This document shows, piece by piece, positions 42,527 to 49,247 of a DNA stretch of 49,247 nt; the first letter of the stretch is position 1, and the number at the start of each line of letters is the position of its first letter. Origin of the DNA: Halomonas sp. (GTDB lineage Bacteria > Pseudomonadota > Gammaproteobacteria > Pseudomonadales > Halomonadaceae); NCBI RefSeq assembly GCF_014859505.1, contig NZ_JACUUD010000009.1:1-49247 (forward strand), written 5' to 3'. A program made the position numbers and the translations under genes. The notes beneath the pieces are model-generated. The model made no database searches. It saw only the letters and a program-made list of their open reading frames with translations, and was not told the origin of the DNA.

Positions 42527-42958
42527 CTATACGAGCGCCTGCTCCATCACCAGGGGCTCGAGCAGCCCGCGAATCTCGGCCTCGATGGGCATCGCCTGGT
42601 TGGCGACCACGTCGAGCATCACGAAAGTCAGGGTGGCCGCGCTGACCAGGGCGTCGTCGCGCACGCGATGGATCTCCTGGCTCATCCTGGCGCTGCGCCC
42701 GCCCAGTGCCGAGAGACGGGTGCGGATCTCCAGGTCGTCACCTGCCACCGCCGCCTCGCGATAGTCGATGTTGAGGTTCACGGCCACGAAGGCCAGGTCT
42801 CCGCCCATCAGCCGCCGGGCCAGGGCCGGGTGGTCATCGAAGTAGCCCCAGCGCCCCTCCTCCAGGAACTCCAGGTAGCGGGCGTTGTTGACGTGACCGT
42901 AGCCGTCCAGGTGATAGCCGCGCACCCGCAGGCGGCTGGTCGAGATGCGAGAATCCAT
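42527..42958 (-). CDS. Hotdog-fold acyl-CoA thioesterase (YbgC/4-HBT-like)
   Basis: 143 residues. It has the 4-hydroxybenzoyl-CoA-thioesterase-like pattern YHLDGYGHVNNARYLEFLEE, with the conserved D-x-x-G-H-V-N-N and a following Y-x-E-F-L-E, and a typical IDYREAAVAGDDLEIRTRL strand. These enzymes hydrolyse short acyl-CoA thioesters in the cytoplasm; the substrate is not evident. AGGAG lies seven bases before ATG 42958. It is transcribed toward gyrA, divergent from rdgC. Confidence 0.88.
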   Translation of the reverse strand: MDSRISTSRLRVRGYHLDGYGHVNNARYLEFLEEGRWGYFDDHPALARRLMGGDLAFVAVNLNIDYREAAVAGDDLEIRTRLSALGGRSARMSQEIHRVRDDALVSAATLTFVMLDVVANQAMPIEAEIRGLLEPLVMEQALV

Positions 42959-43124
42959 GGCATTGCTCCTTGAAGAAGACCCTGTTGCTGACCCCGGCGA
43001 TTCTGGCCATGCCGGGACACAATTTCAAACATCCGTTTCAAGCTCGCCACAACCCGGGGACCCGCTGGCACCCCCGCCCCCGTTCAGGGATAATGGCCAT
43101 CCTTTTTATCCCGGGAAATGCTTC

Positions 43125-44051
43125 ATGTGGTTCAAGCACTTGCACCTTTATCGCCTGCACGATGCGCCGACGCTGGATGCCGCCACCCTCGAGGAGGCCC
43201 TGGCCGAGCACGCCGCCCGGCCGCTGGGCAGCCAGGATCCTCGCCGGCTGGGCTGGACCGCGCCCGCCGGCCGCGCCGGCACCGCGCGCCTGCACGAACT
43301 CCAGGGCCAGCGACTGATCAGCGCCCTGCGCCAGGAACGGCTGCTGCCTTCCTCCGTGGTGCGTGAGGAGGTGGAAGAGCGCGCCGCCGACGTCGAGGCC
43401 CGGGAGGGGCGCAAGCTGCGCCGCCAGGAAAAGATCGCTCTCAAGGAGCAGGTGATCGAGGAGCTGCTGCCACGCGCCTTCGTGCGCAGTCAGAAGATCG
43501 ACCTGTGGTGGGACACGCGCAGGCAGCTGATCGGCGTCAATGCCAGCTCCCGCTCCCGTGCCGAGGAGCTGCTCGACCTGCTCCGCGAGACCCTGGGCAG
43601 CCTCAAGGTGACCCCCCTGGCCAGCCAGACCCTGCCCATGCGCGCCATGACCCAGTGGCTGGTGGATCCCGCCTCTCGGCCCGCCGACCTGGTGCTGGGC
43701 GACCAGGTGGAACTCAAGGCCAAGGGCGACGACGGTGTGCTGCGTGCCCGCCAGGTCGAGCTGGACAGCGACGAGATCCAGCAGCTGCTGGAGGGTGGGC
43801 GGCAGGCCAGCAAGCTGGCCCTCGAGATCGAGGGGCGGCTAAGCTTCGTGTTACATGACGACCTGGCGCTTAAGTCGCTGCGTTTCGGCGATGCCCTGAT
43901 CGACGAGGCCAACGCCTCCGACGACGGCGACGATGCCCTGGTGCGCCTGGAGACCGACTTCCTGCTGATGGCCGAGGCCATGGGCACGAACATCGAGCGC
44001 CTGATCGCCTGGCTGGACGGCGAGGCGGGCACCGCGAACCGTGACGTGTGA
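43125..44051 (+). CDS. rdgC: Recombination-associated protein RdgC
   Basis: 308 residues. It is a ring-shaped nucleoid protein that binds double-stranded DNA and restrains RecA. It begins MWFKHLHLYRLHDAPTLDAA, and has GWTAPAGRAG, the LPSSVVREEVEERAADVEAR stretch, QKIDLWWDTRRQLIGVNASS and LPMRAMTQWLVDPASRPADL, as in the RdgC family. The start is the only ATG near the conserved beginning. It precedes a PlsC-type acyltransferase by only four bases, so the two are probably co-transcribed. Confidence 0.94.
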   Translation: MWFKHLHLYRLHDAPTLDAATLEEALAEHAARPLGSQDPRRLGWTAPAGRAGTARLHELQGQRLISALRQERLLPSSVVREEVEERAADVEAREGRKLRRQEKIALKEQVIEELLPRAFVRSQKIDLWWDTRRQLIGVNASSRSRAEELLDLLRETLGSLKVTPLASQTLPMRAMTQWLVDPASRPADLVLGDQVELKAKGDDGVLRARQVELDSDEIQQLLEGGRQASKLALEIEGRLSFVLHDDLALKSLRFGDALIDEANASDDGDDALVRLETDFLLMAEAMGTNIERLIAWLDGEAGTANRDV

Positions 44052-44055
44052 CGCC

Positions 44056-45228
44056 ATGACCGACCAACGCCCTGACGCCTCATCCGCCGATCCATGGTCC
44101 GAGATCCGCCCCTATCGCGACGACGAGGTGGCCAACGTCCTCGCCCGCCTGGCCCAGGACCCGGAACTGCTGAGCGCCCTGACCCGCTTTCGGCTGCCGC
44201 GGTTGTCGCGCGTCATGCCGCGGCTCTCCAGCACCCTGGCCAGCCTGGCCATTCGCCGCGAGGTGCGCGGCGTGGCCAGCGTATACGACTTCCAGATGCG
44301 CATCGCCGGCTACATGGAGCGCATGATCCGCACCACCACCACCAACTTCCAGGTCGAGGGACTCGACGACCTGGACGGCGATACCGCCTATCTGTTCATC
44401 GGCAATCATCGCGACATCTCCCTGGACCCGGCCTTCGTCAACTATGCGCTCTACCTGGCAGGCCGCGACACGGTTCGCATCGCCATCGGCGACAACCTGC
44501 TCAAGAAGCCCTACGTCACCGACCTGATGCGCCTCAACAAGAGCTTCATCGTGCCGCGCAGTGCCCGCGGCAAGCGCGCCATGCTGGCCGCCTATCAGAA
44601 GCTGTCGAGCTATATCCGCCACTCCCTCAACGCGGACAACCACTCGATCTGGATGGCCCAGCGCGAGGGGCGCGCCAAGGACGGTATCGACCGCACCGAC
44701 CCGGCGATCATCAAGATGATCACCATGGCCCGACGGGCCGAACAGCGCGGCGTCTCCATCGGCGAGGCGATCGCCGAGCTGCGCCTGGTGCCGGTCTCGA
44801 TCAGCTATGAATACGACCCCTGCGACGTGCAGAAGGCCCGGGAGCTTCACGCCCTGCACACCAGCGGCAACTACGAGAAGAAGCAGTTCGAGGACATCCA
44901 GTCCATCGTCGCCGGCATCACCGGCCACAAGGGGCGCGTGCAGCTGACCTTCGGCACCTCGCTTGCCGCCGATTTCGACAGCCCCGAGGCCGTGGCCGCC
45001 GAGATCGACCGCCAGGTGCTGGCCGGCTACCGCCTCTTCCCCAGCCACTACCTCGCCCTTGAGGCGCTGGGTGACGCTCCGGAGCTGATCGACCACGCGG
45101 CCATCAGCGACGCCGACCGCGCCCGCTTCCAGGCCCGCCTGCAGCAGGTCCCCGCAGAGCTGCGCAGCTGGTGGCTGGCCCAGTACGCCAACCCCGTGCG
45201 CAACAAGGCCGGGCTCATCTCTCCTTGA
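44056..45228 (+). CDS. PlsC-type phospholipid acyltransferase
   Basis: 390 residues. It contains the catalytic H-X4-D motif in FIGNHRDISLDPAFVNYAL (about residues 120-138) and an FIVPRSARGKRAMLAAYQKL block, with MAQREGRAKDGIDRTDPA later, as in acyl-glycerol-phosphate acyltransferase-like proteins. The N-terminal 85 residues (DPWSEIRPYRDDEVANVLAR) and the C-terminal 130 residues are extra to a typical 250-residue PlsC and mark the longer family seen in gammaproteobacteria. Membrane association is probable through amphipathic segments. The acyl acceptor is not determined. Confidence 0.85.
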   Translation: MTDQRPDASSADPWSEIRPYRDDEVANVLARLAQDPELLSALTRFRLPRLSRVMPRLSSTLASLAIRREVRGVASVYDFQMRIAGYMERMIRTTTTNFQVEGLDDLDGDTAYLFIGNHRDISLDPAFVNYALYLAGRDTVRIAIGDNLLKKPYVTDLMRLNKSFIVPRSARGKRAMLAAYQKLSSYIRHSLNADNHSIWMAQREGRAKDGIDRTDPAIIKMITMARRAEQRGVSIGEAIAELRLVPVSISYEYDPCDVQKARELHALHTSGNYEKKQFEDIQSIVAGITGHKGRVQLTFGTSLAADFDSPEAVAAEIDRQVLAGYRLFPSHYLALEALGDAPELIDHAAISDADRARFQARLQQVPAELRSWWLAQYANPVRNKAGLISP

Positions 45229-45252
45229 TCGCCCCCTGACAGCGAGGACGCC

Positions 45253-46443
45253 ATGGCACACGCCCACGGCCATCACCACCCGCAAGTACCGCCCGACCGC
45301 GGCGCCCAGACCCGAGAGGCTCACAAGGTGACCCTGATCGGCGCGGTGATCGACTTCGTGGTGGGTGTCGCCAAGATGGTCACCGGGTTCATGGTGGGCT
45401 CGGCGGCCCTGGTGGCCGACGGCATCCACTCCTTCTCGGACATCCTCACCGATGTCTTCGTGCTCGCCGCCACCCACTTCGGCCGCCAGGAACCGGACAG
45501 CAACCACCCCTATGGCCACGGCCGCATCGAGACCCTGGCCACCCTGTGGCTGGGCGGCGTGCTGATCTTCGTGGCCGGCGGCATCGCCTGGGCCAGCGTG
45601 ACCCGGCTGGTCGCCGGCGAGCCGATCCCCGCCCCGGGCCTCTGGGCCATCGGCATCGCGGTGATCGCCCTGCTCGCCAAGGAGTGGATCTACCGCTACA
45701 CCATGCGCGTCGCCAGGCGCGTCAACTCGCGCCTGCTCGAGGCCAACGCCTGGCACTCGCGCTCCGATGCGCTCTCAACCGTGGTGGTGCTGGTGGGCCT
45801 GATCGCGGCCCAGTTCGGCGCCGGCTGGATGGACGCCGTGGCCGCCATCGTGGTCGGCGTGATGGTGGGCCAGGTGGGCGGCCGGCTGCTGTGGGAGTCG
45901 AGCCAGGAGCTGATCGACACCGCCCTGCCCGAGAAGGAGCGCCAGGAAATGCAGGCGTTGGCCGAGCAGGTGCCCGGGGTCAAGGGGGTCCACGACCTGC
46001 GCACCCGTACCCTGGGCAGCCAGGCGCTGCTCGACCTGCACATCGTGGTGCCGCCGCGGGTCACCGTCTCCGAGGCTCACGAGATCGGCAACGCCGTGAC
46101 CCGGCGCCTGCGCGAGGCCTTCCCGGTGCTGGCCGACGTCACCTTCCACATCGACCCGGAAGACGATGCCGGCGAGACCGAGCACAGCCTGCGCCCCGGC
46201 CTGCCGCTGCGCGGCGACGTGGAGGGCATGCTCGACGAGACCTGGCGCGACGTGGGCATCTGGCACGCCCGGGTCGCCCTGGACCTCCACTACCTGGACA
46301 ACCAGGTGGACGTCTCGATCTTCGTCAACGCCCTGCCGGAGGACCAGACCCTGGACCAGGCGGCCGACGAGCTGCGCGCAGCCTGCTACCATCTCGGCTG
46401 GATCGGCCGGCTGCGGGTCTGGCAGGGCCCCGGCAAGGGATGA
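45253..46443 (+). CDS. Cation diffusion facilitator (FieF-like metal exporter), extended C-terminus
   Basis: 396 residues. A His-rich start (MAHAHGHHHP) is followed by six membrane helices. Metal-site motifs DGIHSFSDILTD in the second helix and HSRSDALST in the fifth match CDF exporters of Zn2+/Fe2+. The usual cytoplasmic dimerisation domain (LGSQALLDLHIVVPP...TFHIDPEDD, to about residue 310) is present. About 80 more residues follow (ARVALDLHYLDNQVDVSIFV, then ELRAACYHLGWIGRLRVWQ) that resemble a second domain of the same kind and are absent in 300-residue FieF. GAGG lies five bases before ATG. Confidence 0.9.
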   Translation: MAHAHGHHHPQVPPDRGAQTREAHKVTLIGAVIDFVVGVAKMVTGFMVGSAALVADGIHSFSDILTDVFVLAATHFGRQEPDSNHPYGHGRIETLATLWLGGVLIFVAGGIAWASVTRLVAGEPIPAPGLWAIGIAVIALLAKEWIYRYTMRVARRVNSRLLEANAWHSRSDALSTVVVLVGLIAAQFGAGWMDAVAAIVVGVMVGQVGGRLLWESSQELIDTALPEKERQEMQALAEQVPGVKGVHDLRTRTLGSQALLDLHIVVPPRVTVSEAHEIGNAVTRRLREAFPVLADVTFHIDPEDDAGETEHSLRPGLPLRGDVEGMLDETWRDVGIWHARVALDLHYLDNQVDVSIFVNALPEDQTLDQAADELRAACYHLGWIGRLRVWQGPGKG

Positions 46444-46548
46444 GCCCCCCTGGTCTCTCCCTCTGAAGGTATGAGCCACATAGGGCATTCGCATTAGGCA
46501 GCGCCTGCGCCTAGACTTCAGCAAACGCCGATCTACCCGAGTCCCTCC

Positions 46549-47256
46549 ATGATGCCCTCCTCGCCCCGTCGTCCAGAGTCGCCGGGCCGCCGCCGCTTTC
46601 TGGCGGGGCTCGGCGCCCTGCTGCTGGCGACCGGGCTGGGGCTGCGTCCGGGGCCTGCCGCGGCGAGCCTCGACCCCTCGCGGCTGCGCCAGAGCATGCA
46701 GCGCCTCTATGGCCAGCAGGGGCTGAGCACCCTGGAGGCATGGTTTTCCCTGCTCGAGCGCCTGCGCGGCGTCCCCCTCCAGAACCAGCTTCGCGAGGTC
46801 AACGACTTCTTCAACCGCCGGGTGCGCTGGGTCGATGACATCGACAACTGGGGCCACGAGGATTTCTGGGCCACGCCGCTGGAGACCATGGGCCGCGGAC
46901 AGGGCGACTGCGAGGACTACTCCATCGCCAAGTACATCACCTTGAAGCAGCTCGGCGTGCCCGGCAGCCAGCTGCGCATGATCTACGTGCGGGCGCGCAT
47001 CGGCCGCAGCCAGATCACCCAGGCCCACATGGTGCTGGGCTGGTACGAGACGGCGGCGGCAGAGCCGCTGATCCTGGACAACCTGGTGCCGTCGATCACG
47101 CCGGGCGGCCAGCGCACCGACCTCGACCCGCTGTTCAGCTTCAACAGCCAGGGACTGTGGGCCGGGGGCAGCACCGAATCACGGGCCGACCCGCTGGCGC
47201 GGCTATCTCGCTGGCGCAACGTGATCGACCGCATGCGTGAGCAGGGATTCATCTGA
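46549..47256 (+). CDS. lapG: LapG-type periplasmic cysteine protease
   Basis: 235 residues. It belongs to the bacterial transglutaminase-like cysteine protease family, cleaving the N-terminus of RTX adhesins (LapA) to release cells from biofilms. The catalytic triad is C121 (GQGDCEDYS), H160 (QAHMVLGW) and D177 (LILDNL). D120 and E122 beside the cysteine match the calcium-binding pair of the family. The N-terminus (GRRRFLAGLGALLLATGLGL) is a signal peptide with a twin-arginine-like R-R-R-F-L. There is no clear ribosome site; two consecutive ATGs are possible. LapD follows by 33 bases. Confidence 0.92.
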   Translation: MMPSSPRRPESPGRRRFLAGLGALLLATGLGLRPGPAAASLDPSRLRQSMQRLYGQQGLSTLEAWFSLLERLRGVPLQNQLREVNDFFNRRVRWVDDIDNWGHEDFWATPLETMGRGQGDCEDYSIAKYITLKQLGVPGSQLRMIYVRARIGRSQITQAHMVLGWYETAAAEPLILDNLVPSITPGGQRTDLDPLFSFNSQGLWAGGSTESRADPLARLSRWRNVIDRMREQGFI

Positions 47257-47289
47257 TTCGGGTGACACACCCGTGGGGAGCACAACGAC

Positions 47290-49209
47290 ATGTCGCTTAT
47301 CAAGCAGCTCTGGCTGACCATCGTGGTACTGCTGTTGCTGGCCTTCGGCGGCAGCCTGTTCATCGGCGTCACCAGCAGCCGCCACTACATGCAGCAGGAA
47401 GTGCAGATCAAGAACGCCGACAACGCCAACGCCCTGGCGCTGACCATGAGCCAGCTCGACAAGGACCCGGTAACCGTCGGCCTGCTGATCGCGGCCCAGT
47501 TCGACACCGGCCACTACCGGCTGATCGAGCTGCGCGACCCCCAGGGTGAGGTGATCGAGAATCGGGAGGGCAGCGAGGCAGTCGAGGGCGCTCCCGGCTG
47601 GTTCGTCGACCTGGTCCGCTTCGAGGTTCCCCCCGGCCAGGCGGTGGTCCAGGACGGCTGGCGCCAGTACGGGACCCTGAGCGTCGCCACCCACCACAGC
47701 TTCGCCTATCAATCCCTGTGGCGCAGTACCCTGGAGCTGCTTGGCTGGTTCGCCCTGGCCGGTGTGATCAGCCTGGCGCTGGCCGCCTGGATCGTGCGCA
47801 CCATCCGTCGCCCGCTGCGCGCCGTGGTGGCCCAGGCCCGCGACATCGGCAACCGCCGCTTCACCACCTCCCCCGAGCCGCGCACCCGCGAGCTCAAGGA
47901 GGTGGTGCAGGCCATGAACCAGCTCTCCGGCTCCGTGCGTGACATGCTGGGGCGCGAGAGCGAGCGACTCGACGTGCTCCGCCAGCGCCTGCAGCATGAC
48001 GCCGTCACCGGCGTGCTCAACCGCGAGGCCTTCCTCGGCCAGCTCACGGTCATGCTGGAGAGCAGCGGCGCCCGGGCCAGCGGCAGCCTCGCCCTGGTGC
48101 GCCTGGCCCGCCTCGGGGAGGTCAGCGAACGGCTGGGCCACGCCGACACCGATCACCTGCTCAGGGCGCTCGGCCAGGAGCTCGAGCAACTCGGCAAAGT
48201 CAGCGGCGGCGGCATCGCCGGGCGCCTGGGCGGCGGCGACTTCGCCCTGCTGGTGCCGAACCGGGTCGACCTGCAGGGCATTGGCCAGGAGCTCACCCAG
48301 CGCCTGGATGTCCTGCACAAGCAGGAGGAGCGCATCAATCTCGGCCTGCCCTCCTCGCTGATTGCCTACTCCCAGGAGGATAAGCCCGCGGCCCTGCTGG
48401 CCAGCCTGGATGGGGCGCTGGCCACCGCCGAGAACCGCGGCGACCTCGCACAGCTGATCGCCGAAGGGGCCCAGCGCCTGCCGCTGTTCAACAGCCACGC
48501 CGACTGGCGCCAGGCACTGCAGGAGGCCCTGCAGGCCGGCGTCTACCTGGGCCGCTTCCCGGTGCTGGACACCAACGGCAAGCTGCTCCACCTGGAGTGC
48601 CCCTCACGGCTGCGCCTGAAGGGCGAGTGGCGCCCCGCCGGCGTCTTCATGCCCTGGGTCTCGCGCCTGGATTTGGACACCACCCTGGACATGGCCATAG
48701 CCCGCGAGGCCGTCAAGGAGATCTCGCGACACGGCAAGCCGCTGGGCATCAACCTCTCGCCCGCCTCGGTGTGCGATTCCCGCTTCGTGCTCGACCTGCG
48801 CAACCTGATCCACTCCCATCGCGACGCCGCCGAGAAGCTCTGGCTGGAGGTGCCCGAAGCCATGGTCATCCACGACCTGGAGAGCTTTCGCAGCCTGTGC
48901 CGCGAACTGCAGCCCTTCGGCTGCAAGCTGGGCCTGGAGCACGTCGGGCGCGAGTTCCGGCGCATCTCGGACCTTCAGGACCTGGGGCTCAGCTACCTCA
49001 AGATCGACGCCTCGCTGGTCAAGGGGGTCGACCGCAGCCCCGAGCAGCAGACCATCCTGCGCGGCATGGCCACGCTGTGCCACTCCATCGGCATCCTGGC
49101 CATCGCCGAGGGCGTCGACAGCCTGCAGGAGGCCGAACTGCTCTACGAACTGGGCATGGACGGTGTCACCGGCCCCGGCATTCGCCAGCACGACAGGCCC
49201 GCTGGCTGA
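47290..49209 (+). CDS. lapD: LapD-type c-di-GMP receptor (degenerate GGDEF-EAL)
   Basis: 639 residues. An N-terminal helix (LWLTIVVLLLLAFGGSLFIG) and a periplasmic LapD/MoxY-N domain (to about 150), including the GWFVDL loop near residue 105 that contacts LapG, precede a second helix, a HAMP domain (to about 220) and degenerate GGDEF (RLGGGDF) and EAL (LECPSRLR) domains. The loss of catalytic residues in both output domains is the LapD pattern: c-di-GMP binding without turnover. When bound, it captures LapG in the periplasm so the adhesin stays attached. Adhesin and secretion genes are not in the window. Confidence 0.93.
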   Translation: MSLIKQLWLTIVVLLLLAFGGSLFIGVTSSRHYMQQEVQIKNADNANALALTMSQLDKDPVTVGLLIAAQFDTGHYRLIELRDPQGEVIENREGSEAVEGAPGWFVDLVRFEVPPGQAVVQDGWRQYGTLSVATHHSFAYQSLWRSTLELLGWFALAGVISLALAAWIVRTIRRPLRAVVAQARDIGNRRFTTSPEPRTRELKEVVQAMNQLSGSVRDMLGRESERLDVLRQRLQHDAVTGVLNREAFLGQLTVMLESSGARASGSLALVRLARLGEVSERLGHADTDHLLRALGQELEQLGKVSGGGIAGRLGGGDFALLVPNRVDLQGIGQELTQRLDVLHKQEERINLGLPSSLIAYSQEDKPAALLASLDGALATAENRGDLAQLIAEGAQRLPLFNSHADWRQALQEALQAGVYLGRFPVLDTNGKLLHLECPSRLRLKGEWRPAGVFMPWVSRLDLDTTLDMAIAREAVKEISRHGKPLGINLSPASVCDSRFVLDLRNLIHSHRDAAEKLWLEVPEAMVIHDLESFRSLCRELQPFGCKLGLEHVGREFRRISDLQDLGLSYLKIDASLVKGVDRSPEQQTILRGMATLCHSIGILAIAEGVDSLQEAELLYELGMDGVTGPGIRQHDRPAG

Positions 49210-49247
49210 ACCACGGGCTCTGCCCGGCGAAGAATGGCGGAGACCCC

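Noticed and set aside
41019..42764. 581-codon plus-strand open frame
   Set aside because: It is the complement of gyrA; its Leu/Gly/Asp/Val-rich translation is an artefact of gyrA codon use.

Overview
The window looks like chromosome from a member of the Halomonadaceae or a close gammaproteobacterial relative. The evidence is the gyrA-serC-pheA-(tyrA-aroA fusion)-cmk-rpsA supraoperon, a MvaT-type (not H-NS-type) xenogeneic silencer, DUF2789, a CigR/RcnB-like secreted protein, LapG/LapD, and GC-rich coding throughout. I saw no tRNA, rRNA, CRISPR array, transposase or phage gene. All assignments come from reading translated sequence; no database search was run.

Layout. 1-5184: purine catabolism (xdhA 3' end, xdhB, xdhC, guaD). 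5192-7113: a haem cluster, with a small c-type cytochrome and an MsrQ-like remnant on the minus strand, divergent from a di-haem peroxidase; two FNR/Anr-like palindromes lie between. 7139-8134: adenine deaminase, fitting the purine theme. 8210-14081: cioAB quinol oxidase followed by cydDC. 14305-15288: Ca2+/Na+ antiporter. 15528-19195: pqiABC lipid-transport operon. 19281-27182: mixed single genes (HhH protein, RhlE helicase, an unknown, two transporters, asparaginase, DUF2789, VTT membrane protein, CigR-like protein). 27261-31468: trhP, then the tightly overlapping queC-queE-tandem queD-ykgJ operon. 31485-32354: mvaT with a short protein downstream that shares its oligomerisation segment. 32702-42416: the gyrA-to-rpsA supraoperon. 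42527-49209: thioesterase, rdgC, acyltransferase, CDF metal exporter, and the biofilm-switch pair lapG-lapD.

How the genes work together. Adenine deaminase, guanine deaminase and xanthine dehydrogenase (with its cofactor-insertion factor XdhC) would take adenine and guanine to urate. CioAB needs CydDC for assembly, and the peroxidase, cytochrome and oxidase form a low-oxygen/oxidative-stress respiratory set. SerC, PheA and TyrA-AroA supply serine and aromatic amino acids alongside DNA topology (GyrA), CMP phosphorylation and ribosomal S1. LapD senses c-di-GMP and sequesters the protease LapG.

The two observations I rate highest are: (1) the protein at 30330-31175, a tandem T-fold QueD-like protein whose zinc/cysteine motif lies only in the C-terminal half while the conserved DF and DH motifs lie only in the N-terminal half; and (2) the 97-residue protein encoded just downstream of mvaT, which keeps a MvaT-like oligomerisation segment but has no DNA-binding domain, so it could antagonise or modulate MvaT. 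A frame-intact 83-residue MsrQ relic with its middle membrane segments missing, and two Anr-type boxes before the di-haem peroxidase, are also worth following up.
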